A DNA stretch of 64,000 bases from Nitrosarchaeum sp. (GTDB lineage Archaea > Thermoproteota > Nitrososphaeria > Nitrososphaerales > Nitrosopumilaceae), in NCBI RefSeq assembly GCF_025699065.1, contig NZ_JAILWF010000007.1, forward strand, positions 1 through 64,000. The letters run 5' to 3'. The notes below the pieces were generated by a model that ran no database searches, was not told the origin of the DNA, and saw only the letters and a program-made list of their open reading frames with translations. This document shows, piece after piece, positions 7,486-15,993 of the stretch (position 1 is its first letter; each line of letters starts with the position of its first letter). The position numbers and the translations under genes were made by a program.

Positions 7486-9123
7486 TTACTCAAAAATTAA
7501 TCCAGAAAGAGAAATTTCAAATCCAACTATTGGAACACGTATTTTGTAGTTTTCAATTGTTTTTGAATTGATTTCACCAATCATTCCAATTGTTTTTCCA
7601 TTTATTGAAATTGAAGCTGTTCGCCCTTCTTCAAAAATTGGATTGGACGAAGTTTTTGTCTCAATTTCTAAATTAAATCCTGTTTTTAATGCAGATTGTA
7701 AGATGGACTTAATTTCGGTAAAAGTTGCATCTTGATGTGCGCTAATTCCTGCAAGATTAGTTGTTTCATTTATGGGTTTTCCATATGAAAAAACAGTACC
7801 AGTTTCAAATAATTTCTGTGGATAAGCAGTATGAATATTTCTAGAAAGATTCTCTAACAATCCAGGAAGAATTGAATCTCGTAAAATTGTATGTTCTTGA
7901 CTCTTTGAATCTAATACAGAGATCATATTTCTAGGTTCTCTGTTTGTCATTTCATATAGAACTCGTTTACTTGTCAAGCTTGAATTTAGAGCTTCAGTGT
8001 ATCCCAATCCAACCATTATCAGACTTAAAGATTTGAGTTTTACAGATATTGAATTTGGTTGTCCCAAAGTTTGAGATGGCGATAAAATTGGAATTAAATT
8101 CTGGATACCATATCCCAATGAAACTTCTTCAACTAAATCCATTGGACCAAATATATCAAATCGATATGCAGGAACAGAACAGATAATATTTTTACCTTTC
8201 AAAGTAGCATCGAGTCTTGATTTTTTAAGAGATGAGATAATCTGAGAATTACTAAGATCAAGTCCAAGTGTTTGATTGATTAGATTAGAATTAATCAAGA
8301 TTTTTCGGGGTTCTAATTTTGGTGAAGTATTTTTGGCTCCAAGAATTTTTGTAGAATAAAGAGTAAATCCAGCAATTTGAAGTATTGTGGCAACTACAGA
8401 AAGCATGTCTTCTGCATCCTCTTTGTTAATCCCTGTTACTTCAACAAAAAGATTTTTTGTTTTTGGAGTAACAGTTGTTACTGCGGCATTAATAATAGGT
8501 GGAAATGACATTGTTTGTTTTTTTGAATCTAAAATAAGAGGAATTTTTATTGAATTTCCAAGTATTGCTCCATATTCTTTCCCTACATCTGTACTACTAA
8601 GAATTTCAGTTATTGTAAGTTCACTTTTAGAATTTAATGGAATAAATCTGTGATCCCTATTAGTAGAAGTATATGTTAATGGAAAAATAATTTTATCTAA
8701 ATCATGAATTCCAATTGAAGATTTTTTTCTTTTTCTACCAATTCCAAAATGAAGATCCTCTTGCATTGCCATTAGTTGTTTAATCAAATTGTCATCAACG
8801 TTTCCATTTTTTGCAATAACTCCAGTTACAAATGGTCTGATTTTTGATACCGATGGATCTACATGAATAACATAATTATTTGATTTTTTTATATTTAATT
8901 TGAAAATTCCTGTTTTGATTCCAAGTAGTCCTTGTAAACCAAGTGTAATACCTAAATCAGTAGAATAATCAGGTCGATTAGGACTATACTCAACTCTTAC
9001 CAGATCTTTATCTTCAGATTCAATATCGAGTCCTAAGAAAGGAAGTGAGTCAGAAATTTGTTTTTTTGAAACTTTTCCAATTAATTTTTGGAGTCTGGAA
9101 TAAGATAGTTCAACTACTGGCAT
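7486..9123 (-). CDS. pheT: Phenylalanine--tRNA ligase beta subunit
   Basis: Beta chain of the alpha2beta2 PheRS, which charges tRNA-Phe. It has the archaeal/eukaryotic length (545 residues from the chosen start), with FLGLDIESEDKDLVRVEYSPNRPD near the N-terminus, the B5 domain in the middle (YRFDIFGPMDLVEEVSLGYG) and the catalytic-like core after it (LGYTEALNSSLTSK). I place the start at the ATG ending at 9123, seven codons inside the longest frame, because GAGGAG lies about nine bases upstream. It overlaps the end of pheS by 10 bases, indicating translational coupling. Confidence 0.95.
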   Translation of the reverse strand: MPVVELSYSRLQKLIGKVSKKQISDSLPFLGLDIESEDKDLVRVEYSPNRPDYSTDLGITLGLQGLLGIKTGIFKLNIKKSNNYVIHVDPSVSKIRPFVTGVIAKNGNVDDNLIKQLMAMQEDLHFGIGRKRKKSSIGIHDLDKIIFPLTYTSTNRDHRFIPLNSKSELTITEILSSTDVGKEYGAILGNSIKIPLILDSKKQTMSFPPIINAAVTTVTPKTKNLFVEVTGINKEDAEDMLSVVATILQIAGFTLYSTKILGAKNTSPKLEPRKILINSNLINQTLGLDLSNSQIISSLKKSRLDATLKGKNIICSVPAYRFDIFGPMDLVEEVSLGYGIQNLIPILSPSQTLGQPNSISVKLKSLSLIMVGLGYTEALNSSLTSKRVLYEMTNREPRNMISVLDSKSQEHTILRDSILPGLLENLSRNIHTAYPQKLFETGTVFSYGKPINETTNLAGISAHQDATFTEIKSILQSALKTGFNLEIETKTSSNPIFEEGRTASISINGKTIGMIGEINSKTIENYKIRVPIVGFEISLSGLIFE

Positions 9124-10505
9124 TTTGTTGTACTCCTCAACCAACTCAAATTATTGTTGTAAAATTCTCGGACATCGTCCAAACCATATTTTAGCATTGC
9201 AATTCTTTCAATACCTCCACCCCAAGCTAGTACAGGTTTTGTAATTCCAAGAGGTTTTGTTACTTCAGGTCTAAAAATACCCATACCAAATAGCTCTACC
9301 CATTTTTCTAATCGATCATTGTAAACCATTGTTTGTAAAGACGGTTCTGTATAAGGAAAGAATGTTGGCCAGAATTTAATTTTTGTAATTCCTATTCGTC
9401 TGTAAAATTCTCGTTGTATTCCCATCAAATCACGCAGAGTGGCATTTTTTCCAATTACGATTCCTTCAATTTGATTAAATTCCACTAGATGTTTGTAGCT
9501 TACTTTTTCATTCCTAAATACACGTCCAAGAGAGAATACTCTAGCTTCATCAGATTTGTTTTCTGCAAGATGTTTGATTGTCACACATGTTGTATGGGTT
9601 CGAAGAACCATTTTTTGTGCTTCATTAATATCCCAATTATATCGCCAACCTTTTTTATGAGATTCAGAAATTTTTTTGATTTGTTCTGAAGTCCCAATTT
9701 TTTTGGTAGATATACCATCAAGATAAAATGTATCTTGTAATTCTCGTGCAGGGTGATCTTGAGGAGTAAATAACGCATCAAAATTCCAAAAGCTTGGTTG
9801 AGTCATACTACCAATTATTTCTGTAAAGCCTAATGTAACAAAGATCTCACGAATTTCATCAATAGTATCCTTGAGAGGATGAGTACGTGCAACAAATACG
9901 TCAGGCACTTTAGATTCAACATTTATCTCACCTGACAAACCAGTAGTTATTTCAATAGATTTTGCAGTATCTGTTAATGATATTTCTTTTGTCTTAATCA
10001 CATTTTCTATTATAAAATCAGGTCTTTTCAAAATAAATGATAAATCATCTGCATCAATTTCATTTTTTGATATTTTATTTTCTCCAATTTGTTTTAGAGC
10101 TTTTTCTCCTGGAAGCTCAGAAGGGAAAGTTTTTAGGAAGATTTTTTCTTCAGATGCATCCACCCAATTGTTTTTTCTTGCCAATCCCATAGCAGGACCA
10201 AAAACATTTCCAAGTTCTTTTTGAAGATCTTGTAATGTTTTTGATTCGTGTTTTAATAAATCAAGTAATCTTCTTTCAGGCAATCCTTTATGAAATGATT
10301 CTAATCCATTTTTTCCAAGTGATAGGCTTATAGCTTGAGATTCGGTAACAACAGCTAAGCCTTTTAGTTTAAGCCATTCTATTCCACGACGGATTTGGTC
10401 AGGGGATAGATTTGTAGATTTTTCAAGGTTTTCAGGAGTTTGTTTTTCATTGTTTTTCAAAGAAGTGATAATTTTTTTTTCAATCTCATGAAGTACCTGC
10501 GACAT
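9114..10505 (-). CDS. pheS: Phenylalanine--tRNA ligase alpha subunit
   Basis: Catalytic class II subunit of PheRS, 463 residues as in archaea. The N-terminal ~150 residues are winged-helix-like (EKKIITSLKNNEKQTPENLE onwards), as in the archaeal/eukaryotic form. The catalytic domain shows motif 2 (RTHTTCVTIKHL ... RVFRNEKVSYKH), the Phe-binding region FWPTFFPYTEPS and motif 3 (AWGGGIERIAML). It is the first gene of the pheS-pheT operon. Confidence 0.96.
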   Translation of the reverse strand: MSQVLHEIEKKIITSLKNNEKQTPENLEKSTNLSPDQIRRGIEWLKLKGLAVVTESQAISLSLGKNGLESFHKGLPERRLLDLLKHESKTLQDLQKELGNVFGPAMGLARKNNWVDASEEKIFLKTFPSELPGEKALKQIGENKISKNEIDADDLSFILKRPDFIIENVIKTKEISLTDTAKSIEITTGLSGEINVESKVPDVFVARTHPLKDTIDEIREIFVTLGFTEIIGSMTQPSFWNFDALFTPQDHPARELQDTFYLDGISTKKIGTSEQIKKISESHKKGWRYNWDINEAQKMVLRTHTTCVTIKHLAENKSDEARVFSLGRVFRNEKVSYKHLVEFNQIEGIVIGKNATLRDLMGIQREFYRRIGITKIKFWPTFFPYTEPSLQTMVYNDRLEKWVELFGMGIFRPEVTKPLGITKPVLAWGGGIERIAMLKYGLDDVREFYNNNLSWLRSTTKCQ

Positions 10506-10556
10506 CAGCAGAAAGACTGAAAAAGACTTTTTAAACCTTAACCTAAGTCAAAATGA

Positions 10557-11666
10557 ATGTCAGCTGATGACTTTATTGTAACTCCTTGGCATGTTGAAGG
10601 TGATATTGATTATGATAAATTAATCAAAAAATTTGGAACTGAAAAAATTTCATCCGATATTCTTAATAGAATCAAAAAAACTACCGGCGAAGACCATTTT
10701 ATGCTAAGAAGAGGCATTTTCTTTTCTCATCGAGAATTAAATAGAATTTTAGAGGATTATGATAAAGGTAAGAAATTTTTCTTATATACTGGTAGAGGAC
10801 CTTCGGGACATACTCATATTGGTCATTTGGTTCCTTGGGTATTTTCTAAATGGCTACAAGAAAAATTTAGCGTAAATATGTATTTCCAATTAACAGATGA
10901 TGAAAAATTTTATGCAAAACCAAATCTCACTTTAGAAGAAACTAGTAAATTTGCATATGAAAATGCACTTGATTTTATTGCTTTAGGTTTTAAGCCAAAC
11001 AATACAAAAATAATTATCAATACAAAAAATATTCAAACATTATATCCTATTGCTGCACAAGTTGCTAAAAAAATTAATTTTTCAAATACAAAGGCAGTAT
11101 TTGGATTTACAAATGAGACAAATATTGGAATGATTTTTTATACAGCATTACAATCTGCACCATGTTTCATTGAAGATAAACCAGTTTTGATTCCATTAGG
11201 AGTTGATCAAGATCCTCATTTTAGATTAACAAGAGACATAGCTCCAAAAATTGGAAAACAGAAACCAGCCTTAATTCATAATATCATGATTCCGGGGTTA
11301 TCAGGACCTGGAGGAAAAATGTCAGCTTCAGATGAAAATGGAACTATATACACAACTGATTCTCCAAATATAGTAAAGAAAAAAATTAACAAACATGCAT
11401 TTTCTGGAGGCCAGACAGATATTGAGCAACATAGAAAACTTGGAGGGAATCCAGATATTGATGTCTCTTATCAGTATCTTAGAATTTTCTTTGAACCAGA
11501 TGATAATAAATTAAAATCAATTTACGATGATTATAAATCTGGAAAAATGCTTACTGGCGAACTAAAAGCAATATTAATTGAAAAAATAAACGAATTTCTT
11601 GCAATTCATCAAGAAAAAAGAGAAAAAGCAAAAGATCAGATCGAACAATTCATTTTTGAGAATTAA
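10557..11666 (+). CDS. trpS: Tryptophan--tRNA ligase
   Basis: Class I aminoacyl-tRNA synthetase charging tRNA-Trp, 369 residues, archaeal/eukaryotic type. The HIGH signature appears as SGHTHIGH (near residue 85) and the KMSKS loop as GGKMSAS (near residue 255). The N-terminus (TPWHVEGDIDYDKLIKKFG) is typical of the archaeal group. It is divergent from pheS with about 50 bases between them, so both promoters share that gap. The next gene overlaps its stop codon (TAATG). Confidence 0.95.
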   Translation: MSADDFIVTPWHVEGDIDYDKLIKKFGTEKISSDILNRIKKTTGEDHFMLRRGIFFSHRELNRILEDYDKGKKFFLYTGRGPSGHTHIGHLVPWVFSKWLQEKFSVNMYFQLTDDEKFYAKPNLTLEETSKFAYENALDFIALGFKPNNTKIIINTKNIQTLYPIAAQVAKKINFSNTKAVFGFTNETNIGMIFYTALQSAPCFIEDKPVLIPLGVDQDPHFRLTRDIAPKIGKQKPALIHNIMIPGLSGPGGKMSASDENGTIYTTDSPNIVKKKINKHAFSGGQTDIEQHRKLGGNPDIDVSYQYLRIFFEPDDNKLKSIYDDYKSGKMLTGELKAILIEKINEFLAIHQEKREKAKDQIEQFIFEN

Positions 11667-11947
11667 TGAAAATCAAAATTAGATGCGACGATAAGTATGA
11701 GGCTCAAAAGCTATCAAGCCTTCTATTTATCAAAGACAAAAATGAAACTTTCATTACAGCAATTTTAAACATATTTGATAATGAAATAGTTGTAGCATTA
11801 AAAGATAAATCAGCCCACAGCATTCTTTTAAAAGATAAAGTAGATGTAGATGTATTTGCAGATTTTATTCAGTCAGTTATCGAAAACGAACATAAGATAG
11901 TTTCTACTGTAATGTTGGATGAATATGTAGAAATTGTAAAAGAGTAA
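11666..11947 (+). CDS. Hypothetical protein downstream of trpS
   Basis: A 93-residue acidic, lysine-rich soluble protein whose ATG overlaps the trpS stop by one base, so it is almost certainly translated from the trpS mRNA. The alternating pattern (MKIKIRCDDKYEAQKL ... NIFDNEIVVALKDK) suggests a small alpha/beta fold. It is slightly reminiscent of Pcc1-sized proteins but lacks their pattern. I do not recognise the family. Confidence 0.65.
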   Translation: MKIKIRCDDKYEAQKLSSLLFIKDKNETFITAILNIFDNEIVVALKDKSAHSILLKDKVDVDVFADFIQSVIENEHKIVSTVMLDEYVEIVKE

Positions 11948-11948
11948 A

Positions 11949-12032
11949 TCAACCTGAAAATAATGTGTAAATTGCTACAATTCCAACCATTACAATAAGA
12001 CTGATACCTAATGCTTTAAAATCATTATCCAT
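11949..12032 (-). CDS. 27-residue single-span membrane protein
   Basis: A short reading frame with an ATG at 12032 and a TGA at 11949. The peptide starts polar (MDNDFKALG) and continues as one hydrophobic span (ISLIVMVGIVAIYTLF) ending SG. It fills the gap between two convergent genes. Its composition is typical of small membrane proteins or subunits rather than of random sequence, but there is no homology evidence here. Similar in kind to the 35-residue gene at 14989-15096. Confidence 0.5.
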   Translation of the reverse strand: MDNDFKALGISLIVMVGIVAIYTLFSG

Positions 12033-12094
12033 AATTTGAAAATAAATAATCACATTAAAAATGTTAATAAATTCTTAAAAAGGGATTAGAAAAA

Positions 12095-12853
12095 TTATCT
12101 TGGAAAATATCTGCTTTTTTTCTTCATAGATTTTGGTTTTTTATATTCAGTTTTGGCTTGTGGTTGTCTAATTTCATTGCAATTCAAACATAATACTCTC
12201 AAATCTTTTCTAGCCAATTCTGGTTCAGAAATATACTTTCCCCAGGATGAAGCAAAACCACCTCTTCGAATACTATCAAATGCGTCTTCATCATTAATAT
12301 GATTAAATCCCAAAGCTCGTTCATCTTTGAATCCACAACTGGAGCATATTTTACCACCTAGAATTTCAAATAATTTTTCTTTTAGAGAAGAATAGAATTT
12401 TTCAGAACCATTTGAATAGAAACTCTCAGATTTTTTTAGGAATTTTTCATTTTTAGATTTAGCTCTAAAATCATCCTGACTAGATCTTGGTTCATCTCTG
12501 GAATATCTATCTCGAGATCTTGGTTCATCTCTGGAATATCTATCTCGAGATTTTTGTGGTTTATTTTTTTGAAAACATTCGCTACAATATACAGGTCTGT
12601 TAAATTTTGGTTCAAATGGAATTTGGCATTCATCTCCACAATCTCCACATGTTACAGTATGCATTTCTGATCTTCTTTCATTTCTGGAATATCTATCTCG
12701 AGATGGTCTTTCATATCTAGAATTTCGAAAAGAACGTGATGGTACGTCATCTCTAGAATTTTTAGAAGTTTGATTAGGTTTAGAATGTCGAACAAATTCC
12801 TTATCAGAATATTTAGCTTTATAGAAATCCATTTTCTTATACATATTCATCAT
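12095..12853 (-). CDS. Zinc-finger/HNH-like protein with Arg-rich repeats
   Basis: A 252-residue basic protein in three parts. The N-terminal region is low-complexity and Arg/Ser/Asp-rich, with an 11-residue unit RSRDRYSRDEP repeated in tandem. A zinc knuckle follows (TCGDCGDECQIPF ... PVYCSECF). The C-terminal part has SSCGFKDERALGFNHIND and LRVLCLNCNEIRQP: two Cys pairs around an H-N pair as in HNH/McrA-like nucleases. Nucleic-acid binding is likely; nuclease activity is only suggested. The ATG at 12853 is followed by other Met codons, so the start could be up to seven codons later. Confidence 0.7.
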   Translation of the reverse strand: MMNMYKKMDFYKAKYSDKEFVRHSKPNQTSKNSRDDVPSRSFRNSRYERPSRDRYSRNERRSEMHTVTCGDCGDECQIPFEPKFNRPVYCSECFQKNKPQKSRDRYSRDEPRSRDRYSRDEPRSSQDDFRAKSKNEKFLKKSESFYSNGSEKFYSSLKEKLFEILGGKICSSCGFKDERALGFNHINDEDAFDSIRRGGFASSWGKYISEPELARKDLRVLCLNCNEIRQPQAKTEYKKPKSMKKKSRYFPR

Positions 12854-12908
12854 TATTGATTATAGATAGTTAGAGCTTGAATTTGTGCCTAGAATGAAAA
12901 TATGTGAA

Positions 12909-13238
12909 TTAAACCAGGGATTTATCCATTTCAGTTCCCATAATTTCTTGAACTTTTAGAAAATATAGTTTAGTAGAATACGGCATATCATCTAAATTAT
13001 TATCAACTACAATCATAAAATAACGAACTGCCCTTTTTGAGATATCAAGATTAAATTTCATAGGAAGAATTGGGTCTTGTTTCACCTTGATTTTATCTTG
13101 CAGCCATGGGGGAGCCATATCAATAGTTTCTTTAATAATTTTATTATACCAAAATGAAAGATTTTCAGGGTGTAGACCCTCCTTTAGGTTTGAAATATCA
13201 GCATCAAATTTTTTCATCATGTTATTTATAATTGCCAT
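12909..13238 (-). CDS. Hypothetical protein
   Basis: A 109-residue soluble protein, mostly helical by composition, with WYNKIIKETIDMAPPWLQDKI in the centre and no cysteines. It has no signal peptide or membrane segment. It lies in the same direction as coaD, which ends 57 bases upstream, and as the HNH-like gene downstream. I do not recognise the family. Confidence 0.6.
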   Translation of the reverse strand: MAIINNMMKKFDADISNLKEGLHPENLSFWYNKIIKETIDMAPPWLQDKIKVKQDPILPMKFNLDISKRAVRYFMIVVDNNLDDMPYSTKLYFLKVQEIMGTEMDKSLV

Positions 13239-13294
13239 TAAACCTTAATCCAAAAATATTGTTTTATTACAATTACTCAAACATAGAGAATCTT

Positions 13295-13768
13295 CTAGTC
13301 AATTGATGATACGTTACCATCTATGTCTATTTCTGAATTTTTTATTCTCGTTGTAGAAATTCTATTTCCATCATAAGCCAACACCATAGGAACTATTACT
13401 ATTTTTACAGGAGATAGATTTTTTTCTTTTCTAAGTTGATTTAATATTTCTCCTTGATTTCCGGTCTCATCGCTTACTACAAGAGCCTGTACATTTTCTT
13501 CTAAAACCGCAGGACCAAAATCATTGTCTAATTTACTTATTTGAAAGTGATGGTTTGGAAAATTTGTTTTAATTGCATTTGTTAATATTTCAAATCTTTT
13601 TTCATAATTGTTCAGAGTTTTTTTTCCTCTTTTTTCAGCTAATTCGTCACTGGTTAAACCAATAATTACATTAGATGAAATTGAAAATGCTTTTGCAAGT
13701 AAAGCAAGATGACCTTTATGAATTATATCAAAAGTCCCTCCCATTGCAACAAGAGTAAACTTAGACAT
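13295..13768 (-). CDS. coaD: Archaeal phosphopantetheine adenylyltransferase
   Basis: Transfers AMP to 4'-phosphopantetheine, giving dephospho-CoA in CoA synthesis. It is the archaeal/eukaryotic type (COG1019) of 157 residues. The nucleotidyltransferase motifs are GGTFDIIHKGHLALL (residues 10-24), with the H-x-G-H signature, and NRISTTRIKN near the C-terminus in the place of ISSTxIR. CoA is in heavy demand in the carbon-fixation cycle of this lineage. Confidence 0.92.
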   Translation of the reverse strand: MSKFTLVAMGGTFDIIHKGHLALLAKAFSISSNVIIGLTSDELAEKRGKKTLNNYEKRFEILTNAIKTNFPNHHFQISKLDNDFGPAVLEENVQALVVSDETGNQGEILNQLRKEKNLSPVKIVIVPMVLAYDGNRISTTRIKNSEIDIDGNVSSID

Positions 13769-13802
13769 ACTAACAAATAGAAAAGATATGAAAATAAATC
13801 TA

Positions 13803-14864
13803 CTAGTTTACAAGTATCAATACTATGGGTCCTGGATTTGCAATTGGAACATTGTTTCTATCCCAAACAAATGTCTCAATAAAAAACAAACCGTTATTTT
13901 CTGGAATCCAATCTACTGCCTGGGATTGTTGACCAGTTTCAATATATCGTCCATCATATTTTCCTATAAATTCTACATATGGCGTCCCAGATTGTTTAAT
14001 TTGAACATAATAGGTATAAGGAGTTTCATTAGTTTTTTGATCAGCTGAGAATTGAATCCAAGCATCACTTGTAATTACTACTGTTGAACCTACTTTAATT
14101 TCTGAAAGGTTTTTTCCCTCTTTATCAAGTAAAGATACTTTAGATATTGTAACAAGTTTTGTTGCTATTTCAGATGGTGGAATTATCACATTTTTAGGTT
14201 CTGAATAAAACACATTTGATTCAGCTGAAACAGTAAATCCTACTGATCTTGATTGAATTTTTTCATTGAAATTAAAATTTATTGTTTCATTTGATTTTAC
14301 ACTACCAATAGGAATTGTAATTACATCAATTACTCTAGGAGGTTGAAAATTATCATAGAAGGAAAGATAGACATTAGTATTATTGGATGGAGCCGCTCCA
14401 TTTTTTAGAACACCTGAAAAACGTAAAGTATCATCTAAATCAATATTGCTTACTTCAACAGATAGTTGGTTTGATTTAGAAGTCGATGAATTGAATAACC
14501 CAAGAGAAACAGAGGCATGTGTAATCTCAGAATTTGGAGTTTTTGATTTAATGATATAGGGTGAAGTTCCAAGTGGTGGAATTACTTGCAAAGAGGATTT
14601 TCCTTCAACAATTTCTAGAGGCTCGGGATTAGTATCATCATAAAATATTACACGTATTCGTACATCAGTCACAGAAGTAAGGGTATTAGTATTTTTAACT
14701 TCACCCACCACAACAGTATAACCTTGTTCATCTTGGTAAACATATGGAGCGTTACTAGTGAGAATCACAGATAACGTAGGTAATGTGTCAGTTTTTTGAG
14801 CAAAACTTGAGCTTATAGGAAATAACATTAAAATCAAAAATATGCTAAGAATAATTTTCTTCAT
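13803..14864 (-). CDS. Secreted beta-rich protein
   Basis: A 353-residue exported protein. Residues 1-22 are a signal peptide (MKKIILSIFLILML ... SSFA-Q). The mature part alternates beta strands: GYTVVVGEVKNTNTLTSVTD is like the FxLYD/CARDB-type domains that give extracytoplasmic beta sandwiches, and the last ~100 residues (VSLLDKEGKNLSEIKVGSTV, WIPENNGLFFIETFVWD) look like a second Ig-like domain. There is no C-terminal anchor. The product is probably a cell-surface or periplasmic-space protein of unknown role. Confidence 0.72.
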   Translation of the reverse strand: MKKIILSIFLILMLFPISSSFAQKTDTLPTLSVILTSNAPYVYQDEQGYTVVVGEVKNTNTLTSVTDVRIRVIFYDDTNPEPLEIVEGKSSLQVIPPLGTSPYIIKSKTPNSEITHASVSLGLFNSSTSKSNQLSVEVSNIDLDDTLRFSGVLKNGAAPSNNTNVYLSFYDNFQPPRVIDVITIPIGSVKSNETINFNFNEKIQSRSVGFTVSAESNVFYSEPKNVIIPPSEIATKLVTISKVSLLDKEGKNLSEIKVGSTVVITSDAWIQFSADQKTNETPYTYYVQIKQSGTPYVEFIGKYDGRYIETGQQSQAVDWIPENNGLFFIETFVWDRNNVPIANPGPIVLILVN

Positions 14865-14988
14865 GTAAATTTTATTGATTAGAGATTAATTTTATGCAAC
14901 ATATGATATAGTCAACAAGAAAGGTAAGAACGTTTAACCCAGTTATCACTGAATTATTAATAAAAAGAAGTTAAAAGAAATAAAAATT

Positions 14989-15096
14989 TTATCGTCTTTT
15001 CTTCATTGCTGTAATTGCTAACCAGTAAACTAATCCTGGTGCCAATCCAACAATGAGTGGAATCCAAACTGGCCATGCATCTGCTGCGCTTGTCAT
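14989..15096 (-). CDS. 35-residue membrane protein
   Basis: ATG at 15096 and TAA at 14989. The peptide begins MTSAADAWPVW, has one hydrophobic span (IPLIVGLAPGLVYWLAITA) and a basic end (MKKRR), the charge layout of an outside-N, inside-C span. The composition is far from random, and the size is that of small subunits of respiratory complexes. It lies between a secreted-protein gene and tRNA-Ala. I infer a real gene but cannot assign a complex. Confidence 0.6.
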   Translation of the reverse strand: MTSAADAWPVWIPLIVGLAPGLVYWLAITAMKKRR

Positions 15097-15172
15097 AGAT
15101 TAAAACGAAAAGTTATCCTATTTAAATCCATCCAGAAATCCGATATTCAGAATTGATCGAAGGATGTGGAAG

Positions 15173-15246
15173 TGGACTGGACGGGATTTGAACCCATGAC
15201 CCCCCGCGTGCAAGGCGGGTATACTACCAGGCTATACTACCAGCCC
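15173..15246 (-). tRNA. tRNA-Ala (TGC)
   Basis: The 74-nt cloverleaf reads from 15246. The acceptor GGGCTGG pairs with CCAGTCC with one G-U pair, discriminator A. The anticodon stem CCCGC/GCGGG encloses loop CTTGCAC with anticodon TGC. The T arm is TGGG-TTCAAAT-CCC. No intron and no encoded CCA. Confidence 0.95.
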
Positions 15247-15326
15247 ACATCAAGAAGGGATAATGTGTGGATTTTAATTGTTGTCTTCTTGAGAAGAATT
15301 TTATTTGTATACCAAAGTATCAATTC

Positions 15327-15881
15327 ATGGTACTTTTAGAATCTCAAATTAAATTAAAACCAGGAGATAAAGCCCCAGAGTTTCAACTCTTGGGTATTGA
15401 TGATAAAAAACACACATTGAATGACTATAGCAATTATCATGGAATTTTAATTATTTTCATGTGTAACCACTGTCCATATGTCAAGGCAAAAGCAGATGCG
15501 TTAAACGAGTTGTATGAAAAATATGGGGACAAAATAGCAATAGTTGGAATAAACAGTAATGATTCCAAAAACTATCCAGAAGACAGTTTTGAAAATATGA
15601 AAATAACTGCAAAAGAAAAGGGATTCAAATTTGATTATTTAGTTGATGATACTCAAGAAATTGCAAAGAAGTATGGTGCAATATGTACACCAGATCCTTT
15701 CTTATTCAATAACAGCAAACATCTAGTATTTCATGGAAAGATAGACAATGCAATGAAACCGGATGCTATTGTTACTGAAAAAACAATGAGTAAGAATATA
15801 GAAAAATTACTATCTGGAGAGAAAATTGAAAAAGATTTTGACCCATCAATTGGGTGTTCAATTAAGTGGAAGGAAAATTAA
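15327..15881 (+). CDS. Thioredoxin-fold protein (AhpC/TSA-like)
   Basis: A 184-residue redox protein from the ATG at 15327. I chose this start because the upstream extension overlaps the tRNA-Ala promoter side and does not match the family N-terminus. The fold opens with LKPGDKAPEFQLLGIDDK, then MCNHCPYVKAKADAL with the CxxC active site, and CTPDPFLF with the cis-proline loop. It belongs to the peroxiredoxin-like group that couples thiol/disulfide exchange to peroxide or metal handling. No signal peptide, so cytoplasmic. Confidence 0.85.
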   Translation: MVLLESQIKLKPGDKAPEFQLLGIDDKKHTLNDYSNYHGILIIFMCNHCPYVKAKADALNELYEKYGDKIAIVGINSNDSKNYPEDSFENMKITAKEKGFKFDYLVDDTQEIAKKYGAICTPDPFLFNNSKHLVFHGKIDNAMKPDAIVTEKTMSKNIEKLLSGEKIEKDFDPSIGCSIKWKEN

Positions 15882-15914
15882 ACTTAAATGAGTCCTGTCA
15901 AGAGGTTGGATTAA

Positions 15915-15989
15915 GGGCTCGTAGCTCAGCTTGGCTGGAGCGTTCGACTGATAATCGAAAGGTCATGTGTTCGAATCACATCGGGCCCA
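15915..15989 (+). tRNA. tRNA-Ile (GAT)
   Basis: The 75-nt cloverleaf has acceptor GGGCTCG paired with CGGGCCC, discriminator A. Anticodon stem TTCGA/TCGAA encloses loop CTGATAA, anticodon GAT. The T arm is TGTG-TTCGAAT-CACA. No intron and no encoded CCA. Confidence 0.95.
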
Positions 15990-15993
15990 CTTT

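Noticed and set aside
11666..11947. A second Pcc1 homologue
   Set aside because: The size is similar but the pattern of strands and helices differs from the clear Pcc1 at 25580-25822.
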